The notes under the pieces are model-generated. The model did no database searches. It was not told the DNA's origin and was given only the letters and a program-made list of their open reading frames with translations. From positions 3,473-41,705 of the forward strand of contig MNCI01002090.1 in assembly GCA_015680685.1 (NCBI GenBank): a stretch of 38,233 nt of DNA, given 5' to 3'. Positions 1 through 9,189 of this stretch are shown one piece after another. The translations under genes were made by a program, and so were the position numbers. Position 1 is the stretch's first letter. Each line of letters opens with the position of its first letter. This DNA is from Gnetum montanum. Lineage: Eukaryota > Streptophyta > Gnetopsida > Gnetales > Gnetaceae.

Positions 1-61
1 GCGATATCGCAGGAGAAGACGCGATATCGCGTCGGTCACGATATCGCGTACGCGATATCGC
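1..61. repeat. Array of four palindromic GCGATATCGC motifs
   Basis: Copies lie at 1-10, 21-30, 38-47 (first base changed to A) and 52-61. Start-to-start spacings are 20, 17 and 14 bases. The motif is a perfect 10-bp palindrome with CpG at both ends. In the complete copy of this LTR family (17707-18712) the array lies between the LTR start and its TATA box, so it is a U3 promoter-proximal array. Confidence 0.85.
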
Positions 62-87
62 GGCCTAGTGTAAACCGCGTCTCATCA
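1..87 (-). mobile_element. Truncated LTR end (GCGATATCGC family), minus strand
   Basis: The segment ends in CTCATCA at 81-87, which read on the minus strand is the TGATGAG start of an LTR. The same end closes the complete solo LTR at 17707-18712, and both carry GCGATATCGC-type motifs just inside the end. The sequence from 88 on is reverse-transcriptase code of another element on the same strand, so this LTR interrupts that element. Its other end and its target duplication lie outside the window, so I cannot tell a solo LTR from a full element. Confidence 0.8.
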
Positions 88-175
88 TTTACCAATACTT
101 TTATGATCTTAACAAAATTTTCAATGAAGCACCAATAGTATCCTATATGTCCAAGAAATGACCTCACATCCTTTA
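88..175 (-). pseudogene. El0 reverse transcriptase, C-terminal (thumb-side) fragment
   Basis: The minus strand reads DVRSFLGHIGYYWCFIENF, which is the hallmark (V/D)RSFLGHxGYYRRFI block at the end of Ty3/gypsy reverse transcriptase. The preceding RT block is found 3.2 kb away, ending at about 3374-3410 on the same strand, so the gene is split by the insert at 176-3373. The fragment stops at the LTR boundary at 87. It is part of a dead, nested element and has no start or stop of its own. Confidence 0.8.
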
Positions 176-920
176 TTGTTTTAGTTTTTTGTGTGATTCC
201 TTAGATGACATTGTATAACCATCTAACTCAATCTAATTTCTAATTTACGCAAATCATGTGTTCACTAATGTATTTGTATAAATAAATAAGGAGTATTAAC
301 ATATAGAAATAAAACTTAAAAATTTAAATTAAAGCTAAAAATAAATGCATTAATAATATATTTTAATATAAAATAGCAATGTAATCATAGAAGATATAAT
401 AGGATGCAATTAAGAAAAATGATACTAAGGAGTTTATCCAATCATTAATGTTACTATTATCACTCTAGTTAAGATAGCTTCTTAAAAAGAACTTAATTAA
501 CTAGAACCATAATTTTTTTCACAAGTAGAAGCATCTAGGATTATATAACACTATATTGATTTTTTAGGAACTATATTTAAAATTAATATAATTTAATAAA
601 TTAGGATATAAAAAAAACTTTACATGCACACATGATACTATAATTTGAATCCTCTTTTAGGGATTCATAAGAAAGTATAAAACATCTAATAAAAAACTAT
701 ATGTATAGCCAAACAAGAATTACTAATTGGACTATTAGATAATCAAAATACAAAACGTAATGCATCTACACACTCCACACGAACCACCTGAAACATATAT
801 AATCTTTATTAGTAAAATCATAATGAGTATAAGGAGTTTCTTTAGTATTGGAACCTCATACAACTTATCAACTCCATTGGTATATGTTCTATGTGCCTTC
901 TTGGGATCCCACTAGACTGA

Positions 921-1220
921 TGCAACCATAGAGCTTAATGGTGAGCACATAAACCATTGGTCACAACTCTATGTACCATGTGAGAGCCTATCTCTATCAC
1001 TGCAACCACAAAGGCTAATGTTAGGCATCATTGTTAGGCATCATTATAATCATGCAAGGTCCATTGATCATAACTCTATATGCTATGTGAAAGCCCATGG
1101 CCACTGATGCAATCATAGACAACATCATAATTATGCAAGATTCATTAGTCACAAATCTATGTGCCATGTGGAAGCCTATTTCCACCGATGCAACCATAGA
1201 ACCCAATGATAAACAAATCA
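921..1220. repeat. Tandem repeat, about 80-bp unit, three units plus a partial
   Basis: Units start with TGCAACCATA or close variants at 921, 1001, 1108 and 1189, giving periods of 80, 107 and 81. Each unit contains a TATGTACCATGTGAGAGCCTA-like block. The longer second unit holds an extra 27 bases, which include a small direct duplication of GTTAGGCATCATT at about 1020-1045. I see no coding signal. Confidence 0.8.
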
Positions 1221-1650
1221 TGTAATGAGATGCCCACCACTAGAAGAAATGTGTAATAACAATAAAATACTTATAGTTAGTCCTTAAGCAACATTATATT
1301 CATAAAGAATGCATCAATTTAATAATTAATTTTATGTCAAAAAAATATTTATTAACTAACTATACTTGTCTATTAATAGAATATTCAGAAAGAAGTGATA
1401 CACATATTAATGTCATCAAACTATTTCAAAAACCCTTTTCCATAGAAGTGAAATATTTCTTGCATTAGAGGTCATGGCCTTGGCTACCTATGTACCTCTG
1501 TAGATCTTACAAGAATTCAAAGAAATGTATTTCTTAAGTTGTAGTAATACACAATATGATCAACATCATACATATGCATACATCAAAAGAAGATTTAGAT
1601 TATTTATGTATTATTGATCATTCCTAACAATCTTCATTAGACATGATAAA

Positions 1651-2454
1651 TGATGAACATCATTTAGTTAGTGCATTAGCATCAATGTAGCATTTCCTTC
1701 ATTAATGCATCAATGTTGATGCAAGTCTAATAAATGGCTATATAAGTATGCATACCCATCACATTTATGACAACATTTCCTCATTTCCTTAGCCAAAATC
1801 TTGCAATTTTGTTTAGTAGAAGTTATATTTTTCTTACCAGGCACCTACAACATGGATTAAGTATATTACACAAAATTTTATTTAAGTATTAATGTACCTA
1901 GATACATTTGCATAGAGGAAATAAAATTAAGATCTATTATATTCATTGTAGCACTTGGATTCTTGTTTTAATCTCTTTAAGTTTTTTCTAATATTTTTTG
2001 TGATTATTTAAATAGTTTTATTTCATTGCAGTTAGTAAATTTGCATGAGTATGACTAACTTTAAGCATAAATGTACTGACATTTGGTAATCCCAATAGTG
2101 ACACTTGGTATGCGTAGTAGTGGATACATAATAATCCAATAATGTTAATACATGTTTGCGATGTGTGTAGCAAGTTGGGAACAAATACTCTATGCTTAAG
2201 CAAAAATAGATTTATTTTTTATTCTTAGGTTAATTTTATTAATATTTTAATAATAAAGTTTGATTATGTACCTCAATAACACTTAACCATATGACTTAAG
2301 ACCCATCCAAGTGTGATTGGGAAGACAATTATCAATGACTTAACACTTAGCTATCTAGGACATTTGGCTAGTCTTAGTACATGAAATTCACTTGGATCAT
2401 GCATGAACATTTATGATACATATGGTTGGTGTAGGGTTTCTTTCCCAATTATTA
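1651..2454 (+). mobile_element. Solo LTR, 804 bp, with ATAAA target duplication
   Basis: It begins TGATGAAC and ends AATTATTA, a C-to-T-decayed form of the CTCATCA end seen in the other LTRs here. ATAAA lies at 1646-1650 and again at 2455-2459. Landmarks follow the El1 LTR in order: a TATA box (CTATATAAG, 1738-1746), a CACATTTATG block, a TTTTTC..AGGCACCTACAA block, a CTTAACCATA..AAGTGTGATTGG block, and GGTTGGTGTAGGGT near the end. Both neighbours are the same AT-rich insert. It is a diverged relative of the El1/El2 family, left by LTR-LTR recombination. Confidence 0.8.
1707..1746 (+). promoter_or_regulatory. Solo-LTR promoter: palindrome plus TATA box
   Basis: GCATCAATGTTGATGC (7-bp arms, 1707-1722) lies 15 bases upstream of CTATATAAG (1738-1746). 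This is the arrangement seen in the other LTR families of the window: an inverted motif followed by TATA. Confidence 0.55.
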
Positions 2455-2862
2455 ATAAAAACACCTTGAAAAGAAAAATATTATGCTCACACCACTCAAT
2501 GATTATATAGTCAAAGGGTCACATCTAAATAAAGCTTTCATGTTTTTCAATTAAACAATTTAACAAAGTTATAGTATCATCATAGAAGAGATAAATATCA
2601 TCATAATACAAGTGAAAGAATCTTAGGTTATGCAGAAACATATATACATACACATTCATGCAACACACATACACATGCATAATACACACCATTGAGAAAT
2701 TAGTTATATTAGAGTAAGGATATAAGATAGACATACCTAAACCTCAAGAATCTTCCTGAAGAACATATTCTTTGCTTATTTCACACTATCATGCTTATGT
2801 TCTATTATCCTTTCTAGTGGTTCTTTTTTCTCTTGCATGGTATGTCTAGGGGGAGATGTATA

Positions 2863-2876
2863 GGAGTATTTATAGG
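2863..2876 (-). promoter_or_regulatory. TATA-like site (CCTATAAATACTCC), minus strand
   Basis: The minus strand reads CCTATAAATACTCC followed by a pyrimidine-rich stretch, as in plant LTR promoters. The surrounding 2740-3373 could be an LTR of the host insert, but I could not define its ends. Confidence 0.3.
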
Positions 2877-3373
2877 CCTAATAAGGGAGATATCTTTTAA
2901 ATTCAAGAGAGTTTTGTATCTAGTGTGGATAGTTGGGGGTTGGAACATTCTAGGAAAATATCCTTTTTCTAGAAAGAGATTTTAACTTTTAAAAAGCTCT
3001 AGTAAAAATATCCTCTCCTCCCCATTTGCCACTTATGTTTACCTTGCATATTTACTTTACCAAAGTTACTATACATTAATCATCATTTACCAAGATTACT
3101 ATTTATTTACACTATTACTTTTTACTTTTACATTTCTTCCTTTCTATCCTTTTATCATGGTATGTATAGTTCTTCCTAAGTTCTTGTTTTCTTTTTCTAA
3201 ATTATTTTAGCCCTTTTTTAGTCATGCATTATTATAACAATAGAATAATAAATCTTATGTTATGATAAAACATGTAAAATAACTTATTTATTAAATATTC
3301 CAAGTACATCCAAGATAAATTACATACTAATATGTTCAAAGTACTACCTTAACTATGATACCTTCTATTATAT

Positions 3374-4867
3374 CTTTAATATAAGTTGAGGTTTAAGTAG
3401 AACATTGCACCTTGACCTTCTCTGGGTCAAACTTAATGCCTTTTTCTAAAATCTTGTACCCCAATATTATGCTTTCTTGAATCATGAGGTAGTTCTTCTA
3501 ATAGTTTCACTTCAAGTTCATGTCCATATATCTCTTTAATACTTTTCTAATTAATTCAAGGCTTGCTTAAACTTAGAGCAATAGGTGAATAAATTATCCA
3601 TGAAGGCTTCAATAGCATTTCCTATTTGCTTTTGAAAGATACTTAATACCAAGTGTTGAAAGATAGCAGACATATTACATAAGACATAAAGCATCTTCTT
3701 AAATCCAAAAGTTCCTCATGAACTCTTGCACATTATTTTGGCTTAATCCTATGATGCAATTTGGATTTGGTTATAACCACTATAAAAATCCAAAAAATTA
3801 TAGTAACTATGGTCTAAAATTTTATTGAGCACCTGATAAACAAATGGCAATGCAAAATGATCCTTGAACATTGACATGTTCAATAGTTTGAAATTAATAC
3901 AGATTCACCACTAGCCTTCTTTCTTTGGCATAGGCACAATTACCAATGAGCTTACCCACTCACTATCTACAACAAGATAAATGAATCTAACTTTCAAAAT
4001 ATTTTCAATTCATATTCTAATAACCTACATTTATTTTCAATTCAACCTGCACTATGGTTGGTGGTTGGGATTTGTTGTAGGATATGTGTATATGCAATGT
4101 TGGCATATCCATGAATTGATTCTAGTGATCTCATCATAACATCATGTAAATGTTGTGGTCCATTTATTCATAACTTTTGGTGGCTTCTTTTTCTATTTCT
4201 CTATTAGCTCTACATTATTTATTACTAGCTTACAATTCTAAAGGAAAACATATTTTAATGACTTGGTAATATCTTCAATTCTATTCGTTCTAGCATAGGT
4301 TCTTCTAGAATCTCAAACTCCCAAGGATTGATATTTTTCTTAAAGTTTACTTGCATTTGTTGGAAGAGTTGCTACCTCATTTACTTTAACTTATTCAATT
4401 ATTTAACATATGAGCTAGTAAGTACTTCAATTAGTTCCATGTAGATTGTAGATTTGTCACTTTCAACTATTATAAGCCACTAGATTTCTTCTTTCTTTGT
4501 GGATACTATGTATAATCATCTTTATGCACATAATGATTCTTCATGTGATCTACATGCTATGATGGCTCTTTGTTTAATTACCCAAATTTTATGCAAGTAG
4601 TTTCACCTTGTGTCATGTTACACGATATATGAAAATTTTTTCTTCTTAACTTTTCCATGCTCATTTTCCTTGGGAATCCCCAAGGATAGGTCTTTGATTT
4701 TTAGCCTAGTATAATTAATGCTTACCCACACCCTTTTCATGATAATTGAGAAGTTTCCATTATAGTTGTTCATATGGATAATAAGAAAATCAATGAGATA
4801 TAATCATCCACTAATTGTGGTTACAATTTCCTTCACCAATCCTAAAAAAATGGTGATTGATTGATCA
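3374..4867 (-). pseudogene. El0 protease C-terminus and reverse transcriptase
   Basis: The minus strand from 4867 continues El0's protease (DQSITIFLGLVKEI, then NFSIIMKRVW, the flap/Ile-Ile-Met block) exactly where it was cut by El1. From about 3985 it carries RT blocks: PIVPIPKKEG-like start, FLDFYSGYNQIQIA, then GTFGFKKML, then the catalytic block as FMDN, at about 3591-3606. The usual form there is YMDD or YVDD, so the second catalytic Asp is changed to Asn. LGYKILEKGIKFDPEKVK at about 3470-3415 matches the block after the palm. Frames shift and stop often. The gene is dead, but it is the only RT core in the window. Confidence 0.8.
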
Positions 4868-4872
4868 ACAAG
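4868..4872. repeat. El1 target-site duplication, left copy (ACAAG)
   Basis: ACAAG directly precedes the El1 5' LTR and recurs at 16482-16486 directly after its 3' LTR. Taking out El1 and one copy restores the El0 protease frame. Confidence 0.95.
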
Positions 4873-5765
4873 TGATGAAGTGTCATGGTTGGTAGCATCG
4901 ACAGAATGCCATTGATGCAACCTTGTGAACAGGATACCATTAACATGATTCCATCAACATAGGGTTTGACCCGTTAACATGTACCAATCGACGCGGATTC
5001 TTGTTTTTCTCACCTACCACATTCATGAGAAAGAAGTCTCATAGTTATAGCAAAGCTCTAGCAATTTTTCCACTTGAATGTTAAAATATTTTCTAAGTGC
5101 CCAGAATAGGAGTCAAAGAGTGCATAGATCTTTATTCAATCACTACTGTACTTGAGCACTACATTGTATGCGAAAATAAGCATGAGCTCTCTAATAAACC
5201 TTGCAACACTTTGAAATAGATTAATTATTTCCTTTATGCATTTAATATTTTAAGTAATTTCCTTTAATGCTTTAAGTAATTAAAGTAATTAAATTAAGCT
5301 ATATTAAGATACATTAAATAGTAATTAATTAATCACATAAGTACAACCACTTCGAGCATATGCTTGATGCTTGGTAACCCTAGTAACACTTAACATTTGG
5401 TAACCCAATAGCGTTAAACATGTTTAGGATGTGTACGGTAAGTGGGAGCAAATTCTTATGTTAGGATTAGTTCAATGTTAGTTAGATAGAGTAAATTAGC
5501 AGTTAAATGTATAATTTTTTGTTCTTTAATATTAAGCAACATAGAACATAAAATATAAAAATCATAAAAATCATAAGCCTCAGTCGCACTTAACCATACC
5601 TTTGCATTTCACAAGTGTAATTGAAAAGATAATGATAGCAATGGTTAGTTTCATGTCCTAGAGACCACTATACTTAGAAGGCTATAATTCCATGGAATTT
5701 GACTCGATTGTGTGAACTCTTAGTGATTTGTATGGTTTGGTGTAGGGTCTACTTGCTACTCATCA
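4873..5765 (+). repeat. El1 5' LTR (893 bp), TATA box deleted
   Basis: It runs from TGATGAAGTGTC to CTACTCATCA. It aligns throughout with the 3' LTR at 15581-16481, but the 3' copy's GCCTATAAATATGTGC segment is missing here at about 5007/5008. The 5' promoter therefore has no TATA box. The 3' half carries the GGTAACC-type repeats and the CTTAACCATA..AAGTGTAATTG block shared by all related LTRs in the window. Confidence 0.93.
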
Positions 5766-5766
5766 T

Positions 5767-5784
5767 TGGCACTATTGCTGGGGA
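5767..5784 (+). other. El1 primer-binding site, tRNA-Asp type
   Basis: TGGCACTATTGCTGGGGA follows the LTR after one spacer base. It matches 14 of 18 positions of TGGCGCCGTTGCCGGGGA, the complement of the plant tRNA-Asp 3' end. All four mismatches are G-to-A or C-to-T, as expected from methylated-cytosine decay. Confidence 0.8.
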
Positions 5785-6038
5785 CTTGTAGTTTGATACA
5801 TGCACTATCTAGGACTTAGTGAAAATTATTTAAGATCATTGGAATGAACCCTAAAGTCACAATCATTCGAACAATAATAATAATTATACTTAAAGCACAT
5901 TGTTCTTTTTGTTTTAAGTGAAAATATCTTCTTCTCATAGGGATGATGAATCAAAACTACTAGTGCCCCAAGAATTCAAAGTGATGCATACTCATCCAGA
6001 TAAGTTTGTGCCTAATTTCACCTTCATCCTACATCAGG

Positions 6039-7330
6039 ATGAATAGTTGTGATGGAGAAACATGGAGGGCAATGTTGTGTTGTTGTCCAACCAATTTGTT
6101 CTTCGGATGCTGCTCCAAACTCTTAAGAGGTTGATGATCTAGGATCTTCATGAAGAGTATATTCTGCAAGACCATGACTATCAGGACTACCTTCCTACTA
6201 AAACACAATGCAAAAGAGATTGGCACTAGGAGAAGTGCTAGGAAGCTACAAAGGGAAATAGTTCATTCTTACTCAACCAAAAAGATAATGAGGAGCCTTC
6301 CTTTAGGAATTCTCAACATGAAGATTCTCCATCCCTTGACTCCAATGAATGGGGCTTGAACTCGAACTTATAGTCCACTATCAACAATCCAAATTTACAC
6401 AAAAGTGGAAGTTAAGGCAGGAACTCAGGTAAGCATCATTTCCCAAGATACTCACAAAAGAAATAGAAAGTTGGTACCACTCCTTGGAGCCAAAATCATT
6501 TCACATATGGAGTATGATGCTTGAGCTATTCAATGACAATTATTAGACATACATTAGAGTGCCCAATTTAAGAAAGAAAATCCAAGGCTAATGATAAGGA
6601 ACACATCAACCCTTGGACACAGTCATGGATAGGTATTATTCCCTTTTGCATAGATGTCCTAGCCATGGTTATTCTCAGTGAAAATAGCTTCGCCATATCA
6701 TATATCAACTCTAATAAGAAATTAGGAGAACCCTTGGGGTTTATGCCAAAGGGAGATTGTCAGAAGTTCAAGTCCATCAGATCAAAAGGCTAATTGAGTA
6801 TGTTGCAAAAGAAGAAGGTGAGTTAAGAAAATTAGAAAGTGCTAAAGAATATAACGAGGATCCTTCCATCAAAAAAAGGGAAGTCTAATTCTATGATAGG
6901 GAAGGGGAGCTGCCACTTGGTGATGTCGTGCAGTGAAAAACCTTGTCGATTCAAAAATCTATTTCCAAAATTTCAGCTAAGGTGAACAAAATGTGGAAAT
7001 CTTTAGATGAAAAATTCCAACCTACTCTAAAAATTGCAAAGGAATCCAAAGAGCAAAGTAGTGATCATGATTGTAGAAGAAGGAAGAAAATTAAACATGC
7101 CTACCAAAGAGGTAAGGGCAAAGTTGCTACAGTAGAGGAGTTTGTGCAATTAGAATCAGATGATGATGGTGAATGTGACATCTATAAATATGAACATCCT
7201 AAGGTATTTTGGCCTATTGTATCATACTTGTAAGAGTCTATGGTGTACACTCTGAATCCTAGGCTAGCAAGAAGGCAAGCACCTAGAAGATTGTCTTATC
7301 CTCAAGGAAATCTAAGGTAGTTCCACCACA
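6039..7330 (+). pseudogene. El1 gag remnant
   Basis: This encodes the structural capsid polyprotein of the retrotransposon. The likely start is the ATG at 6039, matching the better El2 start at 35418. Several frames are needed. At 6480-6530 one reads LEPKSFH then MMLELFN, matching SLEP..MLELFN in El2 gag. At 6780-6930 comes EGELRKLESAKEYN and DPSIKK. From 6943 an open stretch of 96 codons reads KISAKVNKMWKSLDEKFQP and then a basic RRRKKIKHAYQRGKGK segment and an acidic tail. El2 has the same blocks at 33762-34127. I saw no CCHC zinc knuckle. Stops and frameshifts make it a pseudogene. Confidence 0.75.
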
Positions 7331-7900
7331 ATAAGCTTATTATCCAAGTGGAGTTCCACCACAACCATATGAATAGTACTAGTAGTGGAAATACCCACAA
7401 TCATGGGGGATGCCACCACTAAGGTAGTTGTTCCCTTATAGGCAACCAGATCTATATGGGTATTATGTTCAGCAACCCATGTCCCTGTGTGACTCTTCTA
7501 GTCATGCTTCTTTTTAGCATCACCACTACCCTTTGGACTATTACAAAACTCATTCTTCATCTCCTAGATGGAAGCCTCCATTTCATCAATATTTTCCTCA
7601 TCCTTCCACACACATCCATCCATCCTCAACCCAATCACTGCCTATTCCATCCATGTAAGATGAAATTCCTACATAGCTACAACAACATAATGCTACAAGG
7701 GTTGTTAACCTACAACTAGTTCCTCCATTGAGTGGTTCAGAACCCATACCCAAAAAAAAGATCATTCCTTGAAACTAAGAGCCCTATAAAGCCCTTACCG
7801 ACTCATGTGGTTGGTTACCTTGTGTCTCCTCCATCCTCTACATCTATTTCCTTTGAGAACCCTTCAAACCAAATGCCTCCCAAGATTTACACAATCATGT
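7331..7900 (+). pseudogene. El1 gag-protease linker, His/Pro/Ser-rich
   Basis: Between the gag block and the protease the sequence encodes, in broken frames, a His-, Asn- and Pro-rich linker with repeated CCACCAC/CACAACC codons. El2 has the counterpart at 33419-33700, with HHNHMSDTNSGTNHNH-type composition. It has no recognisable domain. Open frames of 63-87 codons here (7456-7923) read hydrophobic or mixed sequence and are most likely shadows of this low-complexity region. Confidence 0.5.
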
Positions 7901-7929
7901 TAACCCAGATTATATCTGATTAGATTAAG

Positions 7930-8391
7930 GCTGGCAAACTTCTCTGGAAAAGAGCTGATCCTAGAAGTTCCCTTATCTACTTGAAGATTTTTGAAAATAG
8001 GCCATGCAATGATCTTCTTGATTCAAGTTTTTGTGTCAATATGATTCCTCACAAAATGTATAAAGCCTGGAACCTGCCTTCTCTCAAGAAGAGCAACATG
8101 TGCTTAGAATTGGCAAATCAATCCATCATTATTTCCTTGGGACTAGTGGAGGACATTATGACCACTATCTATGGGTGGTCCTATCCTATCAATTTCTTGT
8201 TGATCAAGGTTGATAACTACAAGGGGGACTTTTCAATCATTATGGAAAGGGCTTGGTTCAACACCGTTGATGTGCAAATGGGCATTAGAGATCTTTTCCT
8301 AGAGATTTTCAAGAAAAATGCATTTAAAAAAATTAACAAGAAGAGAGTTCCATGCATTACATACAACAATAGAAGGTGTAACTATGTGTAG
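7930..8391 (+). pseudogene. El1 retropepsin-type aspartic protease remnant
   Basis: The retroviral-type protease would cut the gag-pol polyprotein. An open stretch at 7981-8391 reads DLLDSSFCVNMIPHKMYKAW, whose LLDSS block lies where retropepsins have LLDSG. It is followed by LELANQSIIISLGLVEDI and then FSIIMERAWF, the IIMGRPWL block near the protease end. El2 reads LLDSSFSVNLI at the same place, so Ser in place of the catalytic-loop Gly is shared. The reading frame stops in the connector. The family assignment is firm, and activity is unlikely. Confidence 0.8.
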
Positions 8392-8825
8392 AAGTTATGG
8401 TCTATCAAAAACAAATCAATCAAAGCATGCAAATAGTGTGCTGACGAATTTGAAATGTAAAAGTGCTTGTACATAGTAGCCACAAAATTAGAGGGTACCT
8501 AGTGGTTGACAACTAATCCTAAAAGTAGCATACTTTTCATTGAACCAACTAAGAGCTTAACATATGCTTATGTTAAAGCAATGGATGAACTGGAGCAAGT
8601 TCATTACCAACTCTTTGATGATGGACTTGATGATACTTATTGGGGAGAGATGGAAATTCCTGAAAATTTTAAACAAGATCCCTTAGAGTTGAAAACTCTA
8701 CCTGTCATCATGGAGTATTCATTCATAAAAAATGGAAAGCTAGTAATAATCAATGTTAACCTTACTTTTAAATAGAAAGAGAAGTCATTGAATGTGGTTA
8801 ACAAATGTCCAACAACCTTTGCTTG
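8392..8825 (+). pseudogene. El1 protease-RT connector and RT start; RT core deleted
   Basis: The open frame 8506-8775 reads TNPKSSILFIEPTKSLTYAY, MDELEQVHYQLFDD, and LELKTLPVIMEYSFIKNGK, which matches El2 at 32255-32509 closely. It is followed by a decayed KEKSLNVVNKCPTTFAW, the usual lead-in to gypsy RT. Right after TFAW (about 8823) the sequence jumps to RNase H. None of the RT fingers or palm blocks, nor the YxDD motif, are present. In El0 the corresponding RT sequence covers several hundred bases. Confidence 0.75.
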
Positions 8826-9062
8826 GTAATATCTTGAACTCACTATTGAATGTTTTGTATGCCTTGGAGAAATTCAGACACTATGTGCTTGGATACAAAG
8901 TGTTTTTGTACATTGATCATAGTGTCATTCACTTCCTTATGAACAAGCTAATGGTAAGTCCCCATGTCACATAGTGGTTGGTGATCTTATAGGAGTTTGA
9001 TCTTAAAATGGTAGATCAAAAGGGAACTGAGAATGTGATCATTGATCACTTATCTCGATTAT
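8826..9062 (+). pseudogene. El1 RNase H remnant
   Basis: The plus strand reads LLNVLYALEKFRHYVLGYK, then VFLYIDHSVIHFLMNKLMVS, then EFDLKMVDQKGTENVIIDHLSRL in one frame with stops. This is the gypsy RNase H C-terminal pattern (YALEKFRHYLLG..DHxAIxYLMNK..DALSRL). RNase H removes the RNA template during reverse transcription. Its N-terminal part was lost with the RT core. The HLSRL end at about 9060 marks the usual RNase H-integrase boundary. Confidence 0.8.
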
Positions 9063-9189
9063 GATGGGACAAAAAATAGGAGAAGAGTTCAATCTCTAAT
9101 CAATTATCTAATAAACTCCTCTTTTCTGGTGTAATAAATGAACAAGTACCTAATGAATCTACATGGTATGATGGAATCCTCACTAATCT

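Larger units (their letters stand above)
176..3373. mobile_element. Unidentified 3.2-kb AT-rich insert in El0 RT
   Basis: El0 RT homology ends on both sides of this block: IKD-coding sequence lies at about 3375-3385 and IKDVRSFLG-coding sequence at 175-140, both minus strand. The pentamer CTTTA flanks it at 171-175 and 3374-3378, which may be a target duplication, but I see no convincing terminal repeats. Inside there is an 80-bp tandem repeat (921-1220), a solo LTR (1651-2454) and a minus-strand TATA-like site (2863-2876). There is no long ORF and no recognisable protein. It may be a non-autonomous transposon or a stack of several insertions. Confidence 0.5.

Noticed and set aside
1-61. Spaced palindromic repeats as a CRISPR-like array
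   Set aside because: Spacers are only 4-10 bases, the repeats are 10-bp palindromes, and the array sits in the U3 of a plant LTR.
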